A DNA stretch of 17,344 nt from Chloroflexota bacterium (lineage in GTDB: Bacteria; Chloroflexota; Chloroflexia; Thermomicrobiales; UBA6265), in the NCBI GenBank assembly GCA_023389575.1, contig JAEWEG010000003.1:1-17344 (forward strand), in the 5' to 3' direction. A program made the position numbers and the translations under genes. Shown here piece by piece: positions 1-7,460 of the stretch (its first letter is position 1; each line of letters starts with the position of its first letter). Under the pieces are notes generated by a model, which saw only the letters and a program-made list of their open reading frames with translations, made no database searches and was not told the origin of the DNA.

Positions 1-2
1 TC

Positions 3-815
3 TTCACCGCGCTGGCGGTGGTTGCCTCGGCGGCGATTTCGCTGACGAGTTGGGATCTGCTCTCCGACCCGGAGTTCGTCGGGCTCCAGAACTACGCTGA
101 GCTGCTGACGGACGATCCGCTGTTCCGTACCGTGCTGTGGAACACGTTCTACTTCACGGTCGTGAGCGTGCCCGCCTCCACGGCGATCGCGCTTGGCCTG
201 GCGTTGCTGTTCAACACCGGGCTGCGGGCGATTCCGCTGTTCCGCACGGCGTACTTCCTGCCGGTGATCACGGCGACGGTGGTGGTCGCGCTGGTGTGGC
301 GCTGGTTCTTCAATCCGGATTTCGGGATCCTCAACTACATGCTCTACCGGCTGGGGGTCGATTCTCCCCCCAACTGGCTGGCCAGCCGGACCTGGGCGAT
401 GCCCTCCGTCATCATTCTGGCCGTGTGGAAGCAGGTTGGCTACAACATGGTGATCTTCTTGGCCGGGCTGCAGGCCGTGCCTTCCACGCTGTATGAAGCA
501 GCCTCGATCGACGGCGCGGGGCGGTGGAAGCGGTTTCGGGACATCACCCTGCCGATGCTGACCCCAACCACCTTCTTCGTGCTGGTGATTTCCATCATCA
601 GCTCGCTGCAGGTGTTCGACGCGGTGCTGGTGCTGACCAATGGTGGGCCGGCCAACGCGACGCGGACGATGGTCTATCACATCTGGGAAGAGGCATTCGT
701 GTTTCTGGAGATGGGATATGCGGCCGCGGTGGCGTGGATCCTCTTCCTCATCGTGTTCCTGGTAACCCTGCTGCAGTGGAAGCTGCAGAAGCGGTGGGTG
801 CACTACGAGGCATAG
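3..815 (+). CDS. Carbohydrate ABC transporter permease, MalF/UgpA type (5' end missing)
   Basis: Integral membrane subunit of a sugar or glycerol-3-phosphate type ABC importer (binding-protein-dependent transport family 1); it forms the translocation path with the next gene's product. The reading frame is open to the left edge, so the first residues lie outside the window; the GTG at 18 falls inside a hydrophobic helix and is unlikely to be the start. The visible part has about five hydrophobic segments. The cytoplasmic EAA loop that docks the ATPase is clear at bases 496-561: EAASIDGAGRWKRF followed by ITLPMLTP. The C-terminal end (VHYEA) is typical for MalF-like permeases. The following permease begins 10 bases after the stop. 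The binding protein would be expected to lie to the left. Family is certain; the substrate cannot be read from the sequence. Confidence 0.93.
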   Translation, partial: FTALAVVASAAISLTSWDLLSDPEFVGLQNYAELLTDDPLFRTVLWNTFYFTVVSVPASTAIALGLALLFNTGLRAIPLFRTAYFLPVITATVVVALVWRWFFNPDFGILNYMLYRLGVDSPPNWLASRTWAMPSVIILAVWKQVGYNMVIFLAGLQAVPSTLYEAASIDGAGRWKRFRDITLPMLTPTTFFVLVISIISSLQVFDAVLVLTNGGPANATRTMVYHIWEEAFVFLEMGYAAAVAWILFLIVFLVTLLQWKLQKRWVHYEA

Positions 816-825
816 GGAGGAGCCG

Positions 826-1686
826 ATGAGCCAGCAAATCACCTCGTCCGGTTCGAGCCGCGCCTTGCGGGTCGCGACGCGGACCCTGACCTACCTGATC
901 GTGTCGCTCGGCGCGCTGTTGATGATCGTGCCGTTCCTGTGGATGGCCTCAACGGCGTTCAAGGAATCCAGCGCGGCGTTCGACTACCCACCGAGCTGGA
1001 TACCGTCGCCGGCCTCGCTGGAGAACTTCCGCGAGGTGTGGACGATCGTGCCGTTCGACCGGTACCTCTTCAACAGCCTGTTCGTGGCCGTCTGCATCAC
1101 CGTTGGCGAGGTGCTGACCTCGTCGCTGGCGGCCTATGCCTTCGCGCGGCTCCGGTTTCCGGGAAGGGACGCGCTGTTCCTGATGTACCTGGCGACGATG
1201 ATGATTCCGGGGCAAGTGACCATCATTCCGAACTTCATCCTGATGCGGTGGTTTGGCTGGATCAATACCTACCAGGGGTTGATCATCCCCACCGCGTTCA
1301 CGGCGTTTGGCACGTTCCTGCTGCGCCAGTACTTCCTGTCGATTCCAAGGGAACTGGAGGAGGCGGCGCGGGTGGATGGGGCGAGCTACTTCGAGGTGTG
1401 GTGGCGAATCATCATGCCGCTGGCCAGTCCCGCCATCGCGACGCTCGCGGTGTTCAGCTTCATGGGGGCGTGGAACAGCTTCCTGTGGCCCTACATCATG
1501 ATCAATACCACGAACATGCGAACGATCACCGTGGCGCTTCGGGCCTTCCAGACCGACTATGGCACGGAATGGGGGCTGATGATGGCCGGGTCGCTGATCG
1601 CGGTGATCCCGATGCTGATCATCTTCCTCTCGGCGCAGCGGTACTTCGTTCGCGGGATCGCGACGACGGGTTTCGGCGGGCGGTGA
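826..1686 (+). CDS. Carbohydrate ABC transporter permease, MalG/UgpE type
   Basis: Second membrane subunit of the same sugar importer, 286 residues, the usual length for MalG-like proteins. The N-terminus has a short cytoplasmic tail and then a strong helix (LIVSLGALLMIVPFLWMAST), followed by the family hallmark of an extracytoplasmic stretch reading ENFREVW. Five further helices follow. The EAA loop is complete: EEAARVDGASYFEVWWRI then MPLASPA. It ends in RYFVRGIATTGFGG, close to the usual MalG C-terminus. The ATG has GGGAGGA at 815-821, four bases upstream and overlapping the stop of the preceding gene, which suggests coupled translation. No MalK-like ATPase gene follows, so this importer probably shares an ATPase encoded elsewhere, as is common for this family. 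Confidence 0.95.
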   Translation: MSQQITSSGSSRALRVATRTLTYLIVSLGALLMIVPFLWMASTAFKESSAAFDYPPSWIPSPASLENFREVWTIVPFDRYLFNSLFVAVCITVGEVLTSSLAAYAFARLRFPGRDALFLMYLATMMIPGQVTIIPNFILMRWFGWINTYQGLIIPTAFTAFGTFLLRQYFLSIPRELEEAARVDGASYFEVWWRIIMPLASPAIATLAVFSFMGAWNSFLWPYIMINTTNMRTITVALRAFQTDYGTEWGLMMAGSLIAVIPMLIIFLSAQRYFVRGIATTGFGGR

Positions 1687-1700
1687 GCGGCCACCGAACC

Positions 1701-1707
1701 GGAGGAG
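1701..1707 (+). promoter_or_regulatory. Ribosome binding site deciding a GTG start
   Basis: GGAGGAG lies only one base before the ATG at 1709 but seven bases before the in-frame GTG at 1715. The spacing favours the GTG as the true start of the HAD gene. Confidence 0.65.
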
Positions 1708-1714
1708 AATGCGT

Positions 1715-2275
1715 GTGGCCCTACGGGCGGTGTTGTTCGATCTTGGCGACGTCATCATGCGGGAGGAGACCGAGGAGAAGGTCGACGACGTGACCCAGCG
1801 GGCGGATATCTACCCGGGCATGGCCGAGGTGCTGCGCGGACTGGGGGCGCGTGATGTTCCGCTGGGACTGGTGGCGGACACGCGCGATGGCACCTACCGC
1901 AACGTGCTGGGCATGCACGGTCTTTTCGCCCTGTTCGACACCTTCGCGATCTCGGATGACCTGGGCGTGGAGAAACCGGACCGGCGGATGTTCGAGCATG
2001 CGCTGCGGGAACTCCATATCCCGAAGCCGGCGTGGGGTGAGGTGGCCATGGTTGGCAACAACCTGGCGCGGGACATCCGGGGCGCCAACGCGTTGGGATT
2101 GATCAGCATCTGGATGGTGTGGAACCAGCGCTACCCGCTCGCGTGCGCGGATGACCTCGAGACGCCGGATTATCAGGTCAGCACGGCGGAAGAATTGGAT
2201 TCGCTGCTCGCCGCGCTGGAGGCCGGGCATGACCCCGTACCCTGGGCGCATCCACGGGCATTTCCCTGGAGTTGA
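1715..2275 (+). CDS. HAD-superfamily hydrolase, small
   Basis: A 186-residue haloacid dehalogenase-superfamily protein, probably a phosphatase on a small phosphorylated metabolite. Motif I is VLFDLGDV with Asp9 as the predicted nucleophile; the usual second Asp at +2 is Gly11, as in YihX-like HADs (DLGNV), and Asp12 sits at +3. Motif II is the Thr56 in LVADT. Motif III is Lys87 in GVEKPDRRMFE. Motif IV reads MVGNNLARDIRGA, so the first acidic residue is Asn115 while Asp120 remains. A short cap is present between motifs I and II. The start is taken as GTG 1715 on ribosome-site spacing; ATG 1709 would add two residues. It is the last gene of the sugar permease operon, 28 bases after the MalG-type gene, and could act on a sugar phosphate; that role is inference. 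Confidence 0.85.
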   Translation: MALRAVLFDLGDVIMREETEEKVDDVTQRADIYPGMAEVLRGLGARDVPLGLVADTRDGTYRNVLGMHGLFALFDTFAISDDLGVEKPDRRMFEHALRELHIPKPAWGEVAMVGNNLARDIRGANALGLISIWMVWNQRYPLACADDLETPDYQVSTAEELDSLLAALEAGHDPVPWAHPRAFPWS

Positions 2276-2331
2276 GCGTGGTGGCCGAGCGAAGGGTCCC
2301 CGGAGATGGATGGAGAGCACAGGCGGAAGCG

Positions 2332-2341
2332 TTGTATACAA
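2332..2341. promoter_or_regulatory. Perfect 10-bp palindrome, GntR-type operator candidate
   Basis: TTGTATACAA is a perfect palindrome lying 23 bases upstream of the -35 box of the adjoining promoter. It fits the xxGTxxACxx core bound by many GntR/FadR-family regulators. No GntR gene is in the window, so the regulator is unassigned. Confidence 0.45.
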
Positions 2342-2364
2342 TGTGGACACTCGTGCAAGAACTG

Positions 2365-2393
2365 TTGACGGGCCCGGAAGCCCTGTCTATGAT
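2365..2393 (+). promoter_or_regulatory. Sigma70-type promoter for the peptide-type ABC operon
   Basis: TTGACG at 2365-2370 and TATGAT at 2388-2393 are separated by exactly 17 bases; each differs from consensus at one position. Transcription would start near 2400, giving a leader of about 60 bases before the TTG start at 2462. This separates the Dpp-type operon from the preceding sugar transport operon, which ends at 2275. Confidence 0.7.
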
Positions 2394-2447
2394 GCAGGCG
2401 CGAATCCGCACAGGTGGACATCAACAGTGATGTTCCTCGAAATCCGC

Positions 2448-2454
2448 AAGGGAG
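2448..2454 (+). promoter_or_regulatory. Ribosome binding site deciding a TTG start
   Basis: AAGGGAG is placed seven bases before an in-frame TTG at 2462. The upstream GTG at 2414 has no comparable site and would lie only about 14 bases after the predicted transcription start. Confidence 0.55.
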
Positions 2455-2461
2455 CACTGTT

Positions 2462-4153
2462 TTGGGTAAGCAGACTGGTGCGCGTCAATGGGACCTTGGT
2501 CAATTGGAAGCAGCGTGGACAGCCCGGGGCTTTGACCGCCGGACGCTCATGAAGCTCGTTGGGGCGGGCGCGGGGATGACCGCGATCACGACCCTTGCTA
2601 CCGCTCCCGGATCGGCGCTGGCCCAGGATGCGGCCTCGCAGGTATCCATCGAGTGGAACAAGCCGAGGACGCTGGGACCACTGTTCTCAACGGCGGGGTT
2701 CGAACAGCAGGTGGAGCGCGCGATCTTCGGCACGCTGGTCACCATGAACAACGTGCTCGAAGCGATTCCCGACATGGCGACATCGGTCGATGTATCCGAG
2801 GATGCGACCGAGTACACCTTTCACCTCAATGAGGCGGCGACCTTCAGCGACGGTACGCCGCTGACGGCGGCCGATGTGATTTTCACCGTGGAGCGCGCGG
2901 TCGATGCCCGAACGGCGTCCTTTTGGAAGGGCCGGTTCATGGGGCTCGTCGGGTCGGAGGCATTCGCCGACCAAACGGCCGATTCCATCGAAGGGCTCAC
3001 CGCTCCCGATGACCACACCGTGGTGATGAAGCTTTCCTCGCCTGACTCGGCGTTCCTGCCCACCCTGGCCGACTTCTCCGGGCTCGGCATCCTGCCGAAG
3101 CACATCCTGGAGGGCGTGGCGCCGGAATCGCTGATCGAAGATGGCTTCAACCTGGCGCCGACCGTAGGCGCTGGTCCGTACAAGTTCGTGACCTACGAGA
3201 CCGATCAGTACCTCGAACTGGAAGCGAACCCGGAATTCTGGGGCGAGGCCCCGGCAGTCCAGAAGATCTTCATGCGCATCCTGCTGCCTGACGTGGCGGT
3301 GGCCGAACTCGAAGCTGGCACGGTGGATGTGATCGGCGTGTCGATCGATGACATGGAGCGGTTGTCGTCCAACCCGGACCTCACGATCATCAGCATTGAG
3401 AGCCCGTCACTCGACTCGATCTCGGTGAACCTCGAGCGCGAGTACTTCAAGGATGTCCGGGTGCGGCAGGCGATGCAGTACGCCATCGACCGCGAGAACA
3501 TCACCGCCAACCTCTACCAGGGGCAGGCCACCGTTCGCAACAGCCCGATCTTTGGGCCGGAGTGGATGGGCGTGCCCGAGGGGCTGAACGAATACCCGTA
3601 CGATCCCGACCAGGCGCGGGCCCTGCTGGAGGAAGCTGGCTGGGACTCCAACCTCGAAGTCGAGATGATGTACGGCGCTGGCGCCAACTCAACCTTCCAG
3701 GCGATGGTGGCCGTGATCCAGCAGCAGTGGGCCGACGTCGGGTTCAAGGTGAACCTGCTGCAGCTCGATGCCGCTGAGCTGAACCGCAAGCTGGTGACCG
3801 AGCCGGACTACGATCTCTACATCGGTGGTGGTGGAGTGTATGGCGCGGAGCCGAGCATCAGCGCCAAATACTACCTGACCGCGAACTTCACGCCGGGCGG
3901 CGCGAACAACGTGCACTACTCCAACCCGGAAATCGACGACCTGTACGCCCAGGGGCGCGCGGTCGCGACGCCGGAAGAGCGGTCGGCGATCTACACGCAG
4001 ATCGCGCAGATCCTCAACACGGACCTGCCCTCGATCTTCCTGTGGTCGCCGAACACCAACTTCGCGGTGAACAACCGCCTGATTGGGTTCGAGGCTCCAG
4101 CCTACGTCCAGAACCGGCTGTGGAATGCCGAGACCTGGACGGTCGAAGGCTGA
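2462..4153 (+). CDS. Extracellular solute-binding protein, family 5 (peptide/nickel/opine type), Tat-exported
   Basis: Binding component of a Dpp/Opp-type ABC importer, about 563 residues, the usual length. The N-terminus carries a twin-arginine signal: FDRRTLMKLVG with Arg26-Arg27, then a hydrophobic stretch rich in Gly, Ala and Thr, ending in SALAQ with predicted cleavage after Ala54. No lipobox cysteine is seen. The mature part shows family landmarks: TFHLNEAATFSDGTPLTAADV near the start of the domain, VGAGPYKF, VRQAMQYAIDREN, and PDQARALLEEAGW. The TTG start is chosen for its ribosome site; GTG 2414 would add 16 residues. It has its own promoter, and two Dpp-type permeases follow after a hairpin. 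Ligand is uncertain: family 5 proteins bind peptides, nickel chelates, glutathione, opines and oligosaccharides. Neighbouring sugar genes do not decide this. Confidence 0.93.
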   Translation: MGKQTGARQWDLGQLEAAWTARGFDRRTLMKLVGAGAGMTAITTLATAPGSALAQDAASQVSIEWNKPRTLGPLFSTAGFEQQVERAIFGTLVTMNNVLEAIPDMATSVDVSEDATEYTFHLNEAATFSDGTPLTAADVIFTVERAVDARTASFWKGRFMGLVGSEAFADQTADSIEGLTAPDDHTVVMKLSSPDSAFLPTLADFSGLGILPKHILEGVAPESLIEDGFNLAPTVGAGPYKFVTYETDQYLELEANPEFWGEAPAVQKIFMRILLPDVAVAELEAGTVDVIGVSIDDMERLSSNPDLTIISIESPSLDSISVNLEREYFKDVRVRQAMQYAIDRENITANLYQGQATVRNSPIFGPEWMGVPEGLNEYPYDPDQARALLEEAGWDSNLEVEMMYGAGANSTFQAMVAVIQQQWADVGFKVNLLQLDAAELNRKLVTEPDYDLYIGGGGVYGAEPSISAKYYLTANFTPGGANNVHYSNPEIDDLYAQGRAVATPEERSAIYTQIAQILNTDLPSIFLWSPNTNFAVNNRLIGFEAPAYVQNRLWNAETWTVEG

Positions 4154-4179
4154 TCGCCAGACCAAGGCCATGTTCCCAG

Positions 4180-4206
4180 GGGAGGCAGCGCGAGCTGCCT
4201 CCCTTT
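4180..4206 (+). terminator. GNRA-loop hairpin between binding protein and permeases (attenuator candidate)
   Basis: A perfect 10-bp stem (4180-4189 with 4194-4203) closes on the tetraloop GCGA, a GNRA type, and is followed by only three T. The short T run suggests partial termination or a 3' stabiliser. This would give more binding protein than permease, as is usual in such operons. Confidence 0.65.
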
Positions 4207-4240
4207 GGGCTGACGTCGTAACGCTGGAGGGAGCGAAGCG

Positions 4241-5203
4241 GTGGGACGATATCTCCTCCGGCGGCTCATGATCAGCATCCCGGTATTGCTCGGGATCACG
4301 ATCGCCATGTTCATCATCATCAACCTGTCCCCCGGTGACCCGGTGACGGCCCTGCTCAATCCCGAGCAGATGGCCAACATGGGTCCGGAGTGGGTCGAGG
4401 CGCAAAAGGAGTCGTTGGGACTGAACGACCCCGCGCCGGTGCGCTACTTCAAGTGGCTGGGACAGGCGCTGCAGGGAAACCTCGGCTATTCGTCGGCGGA
4501 CAGGATGCCGGTCCTCGAAAAAATCGGCGAACGCATCTTCCCCACGCTGCGCTTGATGAGCGTGGTGATTGTCGTGTCCGTGGTTGTTGGCGTGCCGCTG
4601 GGCGTGATTTCGGCGCTGAAGCAGTACTCGTGGATCGACTACCTGTTGACCGTTTTGGGATTCCTGGCGGTTTCGATCCCCGGCTTCTTCCTGGCGCTTG
4701 TACTGATATATGTGTTTGCCCTCCAACTCGACTGGTTGCCCGCCACCGGCATGTATACGGTGGGTCAGCCGCGCACGTTGTGGGACTCGTTCACGCACCT
4801 GATCCTTCCGGCCACGGTGCTGGGCCTGAGCCAGGCGGCGCCGATCATTCGCTACACCCGGGCGAGCCTGCTGGAAACGATCCGCCAGGATTACGTGATC
4901 ACGGCGCGGTCCAAGGGCCTGGCCGAACGCCGGATTATCGCCGGGCACGCGCTGCGCAACGCATTGATCCCGATCATCACGATCGTGGCGCTGCAAATCC
5001 CGGGGCTGCTGAGCGGCACGGTGATCATCGAGCAGGTGTTCGCCTGGCCCGGCATGGGCAGCCTGGCGATTTCGGCCGTGCAGGGGCGTGACTACAACAC
5101 GCTCATGGGGATCAACCTGATCGCGGCGATCATGATCCTGGCAAGCAACCTGCTGGCGGATGTGGTGTATGCGTTCGTTGACCCAAGGATCAAGTACGGA
5201 TGA
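4241..5203 (+). CDS. Peptide-type ABC transporter permease, DppB/OppB family
   Basis: First membrane subunit of the Dpp/Opp-type importer, 320 residues. It begins MGRYLLRRLMISIPVLLGI, the standard DppB opening, followed by the family motif LSPGDPV. Six hydrophobic segments can be counted. The EAA region is DYVITARSKGLAERRII followed by HALRNALIPIITI, the most conserved part of this family. It ends ADVVYAFVDPRIKYG, again typical. The GTG start has GGAGGGAG at 4226-4233, seven bases upstream. The stop overlaps the start of the next gene by four bases (ATGA). The hairpin upstream probably lowers its expression relative to the binding protein. Confidence 0.96.
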   Translation: MGRYLLRRLMISIPVLLGITIAMFIIINLSPGDPVTALLNPEQMANMGPEWVEAQKESLGLNDPAPVRYFKWLGQALQGNLGYSSADRMPVLEKIGERIFPTLRLMSVVIVVSVVVGVPLGVISALKQYSWIDYLLTVLGFLAVSIPGFFLALVLIYVFALQLDWLPATGMYTVGQPRTLWDSFTHLILPATVLGLSQAAPIIRYTRASLLETIRQDYVITARSKGLAERRIIAGHALRNALIPIITIVALQIPGLLSGTVIIEQVFAWPGMGSLAISAVQGRDYNTLMGINLIAAIMILASNLLADVVYAFVDPRIKYG

Positions 5204-6096
5204 GTGCAATTGCCCCTACCGCCTCCCAAGGCGCGGCATTGAAGGCGGTCGAACGCCGCGCGCCCACGTTCTGGGAACGCTTTCGCCGTCACAAGCTGGC
5301 GGTGGTTGGCCTGGCGGCGTTGATCATCATCGCCATCGCCTCGGTGTTCGCGCCGTTGCTGGCCAACCACGGACCCAACGCCGTGGACCTGGCCGCGTAC
5401 CGCAAGCCGCCCAGTTTCGATCACTGGCTGGGAACCGATTCGGCCGGGCGCGATGTCTTCAGCCGGCTGCTGTACGCCGGGCGAGTGTCGCTGGCCGTGG
5501 GCGTGGTGGCGGTGGGCATCTATGTCGCCATCGGAACGTTGCTTGGAGGGCTGGCGGGCTATTTCGGCGGGTGGGTGGACCACCTGGTCATGCGCCTGGC
5601 CGACATGGTGCTTTCGTTCCCCAGCATCATCGTGATCATCACGATCGTGTCCCTCGTTGGCCCGAGCATCGTGAACGTGATGGTGGTGATCGGCCTGATG
5701 GGCTGGCCGCCAATCGCGCGGCTGGTGCGCGGCGAGTTCCTGACGCTGCGGGAACGGGAGTTCGTGCTGGCGTCGATCGCGACTGGCGCCACGAGCCCGC
5801 GGATCATCGCACGGCATGTGCTGCCCAACGCGCTGACGCCGGTGATCGTCAACGCCACCTTTGGCATGGCGAGCGCGATCCTGCTGGAAGCCGGGTTGAG
5901 CTTCCTCGGCCTTGGCGTGCAACCGCCGACCGCGAGCTGGGGCAACATGCTGAACGGCGCGCAGTCGATCACGGTGCTGGAGCAGATGCCGTGGTTGTGG
6001 GTGCCGCCCGGGCTCATGATCGTGGTGGCGGTGCTGTGCATCAACTTCGTGGGCGACGGCCTGCGCGACGCGCTGGATCCACGCTCCAGGCGATAG
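5200..6096 (+). CDS. Peptide-type ABC transporter permease, DppC/OppC family
   Basis: Second membrane subunit, 298 residues. The N-terminal OppC region is clear (FWERFRRHKLAVVGLAALI), followed by the periplasmic motif HWLGTDSAGRDVFSRLLYAG. The EAA loop reads REFVLASIATGATSPRIIA then HVLPNALTPVIV. The C-terminus has FLGLGVQPPTASWGNML and LCINFVGDGLRDALDPR, both standard. Its ATG overlaps the TGA of the preceding permease, indicating translational coupling. Downstream one would expect DppD and DppF ATPases, but a DUF1801 gene follows instead, so the ATPase must be supplied from another locus. Confidence 0.96.
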   Translation: MSAIAPTASQGAALKAVERRAPTFWERFRRHKLAVVGLAALIIIAIASVFAPLLANHGPNAVDLAAYRKPPSFDHWLGTDSAGRDVFSRLLYAGRVSLAVGVVAVGIYVAIGTLLGGLAGYFGGWVDHLVMRLADMVLSFPSIIVIITIVSLVGPSIVNVMVVIGLMGWPPIARLVRGEFLTLREREFVLASIATGATSPRIIARHVLPNALTPVIVNATFGMASAILLEAGLSFLGLGVQPPTASWGNMLNGAQSITVLEQMPWLWVPPGLMIVVAVLCINFVGDGLRDALDPRSRR

Positions 6097-6192
6097 GCGA
6101 GGCGAACGCGCAAGGTGGAAGAAGCCTGCGTCGAGACGCCGTTGCTATCCTGAATCTGTTGGCCAATATGGGGACAGTGACAGGATTGGGGA

Positions 6193-6537
6193 ATGAATCC
6201 GGAAGTCAGTGAATATATCGAGCAGATTCCACAGGCGTGGCAGGTGGATGTCGCCAACGCGTTGCGCCAGATGGTGCGCGAGACCATACCCGATGTGGAG
6301 GAGCGGATTCAGTACCGGAAGCCGCACTTCCTGAAGGACGGTCACTACGCGGCGGTGCTGTCGCCGGCGAAGGGCCATCTGTCGTTCACGATCTTCAACA
6401 CCCAGGACGTGGTGTTGCCGGACGGCCTGTTCCAGAAGGGGCCGGTCGAGCGGTCGACGATCCGGATCAAGGAAGGCGACGAGGTCGATTACGCCCTGCT
6501 CGGATCGGTGCTGAGCCAGGCGTCGAGCACGTTGTAG
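6193..6537 (+). CDS. DUF1801 family protein
   Basis: A 114-residue protein of the DUF1801/YdhG-like family. The pattern begins with VSEYIEQIPQ, continues with a helix ending LRQMVRETIPDVEE, then the hallmark I-Y-x-P segment (RIQYRKPHF) and a beta-rich half (HYAAVLSPAKGHLSFTIF). Related proteins include the YdhG/Fra-type frataxin-like iron proteins, but that role is known only for some members and should not be assumed. The start follows AGGA and GGGG upstream (6182-6191). It lies 96 bases after the permease, with no strong promoter between, so it may be read through from the operon or use a weak promoter of its own. A strong terminator follows. Function unknown. Confidence 0.8.
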   Translation: MNPEVSEYIEQIPQAWQVDVANALRQMVRETIPDVEERIQYRKPHFLKDGHYAAVLSPAKGHLSFTIFNTQDVVLPDGLFQKGPVERSTIRIKEGDEVDYALLGSVLSQASSTL

Positions 6538-6562
6538 CCACCGATATGTGACGAATGATGAG

Positions 6563-6600
6563 AGCCCAGCCCGGTGGCATGTCCGCCGGGCTGGGCTTTT
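6563..6600 (+). terminator. Rho-independent terminator
   Basis: A perfect 12-bp stem pairs 6563-6574 with 6586-6597; the loop can extend it by about three more pairs. TTTT follows. It lies between convergent genes, ending the rightward block. On the minus strand the hairpin is the same but lacks a T run, so it would end the methyltransferase transcript less efficiently. Confidence 0.9.
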
Positions 6601-6626
6601 CGTGGTGGATGGCGAGATCGGTTCGC

Positions 6627-7460
6627 TCATCGGTCGATTTCCGCGGGGAGCCGTTGCTGGCGGTTCGACTCGTAGAGGACGACCGCGGTGGCGACGGCAA
6701 GGTTGAGCGAATCGACGCATCCGGTCATCGGAATCCGGACGATCGTTCCGGCGACCTGTTCGAGATCGGCCGGAAGCCCCTGGCGCTCGCTGCCCATCAG
6801 CAGGACGAATGGCCGGGGATAGACGAATGGCCGGGGATAGTCGACGGTGGCGAAGTCGACCGCGCCCCGGTCCGATGTGCCAATGACCGGCAGGTCGTGC
6901 TTCCGGGTCCACCTGGTGAAGGACGCGGTGTCGCATGGGGCGAGCCGGGAAACGAAGGTGGCGCCCATCGACGCGCGAAGCGCCCACGGGTGCCACGGGT
7001 CCGTGGCGTTGCCGATGAGGATCACCCCGGCGCAGCCCGTGGCGTCGCAGCAGCGGAGGATGGTGCCGAGGTTGCCCGGGTCCTGCGGTTCGTAGAGGGC
7101 GACGAGCGGCGCACCGGGATTCGCATGGAGCAGGTCGTTCAGGTTCCACCAGGTTTGCTTGCCAACGCAGGCGATGCCCTGGGGGCGATCGCGCGTGGCG
7201 AGCGATTCGAACTCCGCCTTCGTCAGGCGAAGGCAGGGGATGGCGCGGGCCCGGGCGCGATCGAGCACCTCTTCCTGACCGTGGGAACCTCGGAGGAGGT
7301 CCGGCGCGAACAGGACGAGTTCGACCGGCGTATTGGATTGGAGCGCGGTGAGCGTGGGCCTGATGCCTTCGACGAGAAAACGGCCGGTTTCACGGCGTTC
7401 CTTGCGGGAATGGAGGCGACGGCAGGCACGAAGCGAGAGCGGCGACGATGACGAGCGCAT
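6627..7460 (-). CDS. TrmH/SpoU-family RNA 2'-O-methyltransferase
   Basis: SPOUT-class enzyme transferring a methyl group from SAM to a ribose in rRNA or tRNA; 277 residues from the chosen start. An N-terminal RNA-binding substrate domain is recognisable by RKERRETGRFLVEGIRP. The three SpoU motifs are present: motif 1 EPQDPGNLGTILR (124-136, Asn130 and Arg136), motif 2 LLMGSERQGLP (Glu225), motif 3 IPMTGCVDSLNLAVA (Ser251, Asn253), which forms the trefoil knot. The start at 7460 has AAGGA about ten bases upstream and fits the family N-terminus; an upstream in-frame ATG at 7577 would add 39 unrelated residues. Oddity: YPRPFV is present twice in a row just before motif 2, from an 18-bp DNA duplication. 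Which nucleotide it modifies cannot be told. Confidence 0.92.
   Translation of the reverse strand: MRSSSSPLSLRACRRLHSRKERRETGRFLVEGIRPTLTALQSNTPVELVLFAPDLLRGSHGQEEVLDRARARAIPCLRLTKAEFESLATRDRPQGIACVGKQTWWNLNDLLHANPGAPLVALYEPQDPGNLGTILRCCDATGCAGVILIGNATDPWHPWALRASMGATFVSRLAPCDTASFTRWTRKHDLPVIGTSDRGAVDFATVDYPRPFVYPRPFVLLMGSERQGLPADLEQVAGTIVRIPMTGCVDSLNLAVATAVVLYESNRQQRLPAEIDR
6804..6839. repeat. Perfect 18-bp tandem duplication inside the methyltransferase gene
   Basis: The unit GACGAATGGCCGGGGATA occurs twice without a mismatch (6804-6821 and 6822-6839). It keeps frame and doubles the residues YPRPFV at 208-219 of the encoded protein, directly before SpoU motif 2. Confidence 0.95.

Noticed and set aside
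2414..2461. GTG at 2414 as the start of the binding protein
   Set aside because: It lacks a ribosome site and lies about 14 bases after the predicted transcription start; TTG 2462 has AAGGGAG at ideal spacing. Not fully excluded.
3689..5209. A 506-codon leftward open frame opposite the binding protein and DppB genes
   Set aside because: It is the antisense shadow of two clearly identified genes in GC-rich DNA, full of His, Arg, Gln and Asp with no fold.
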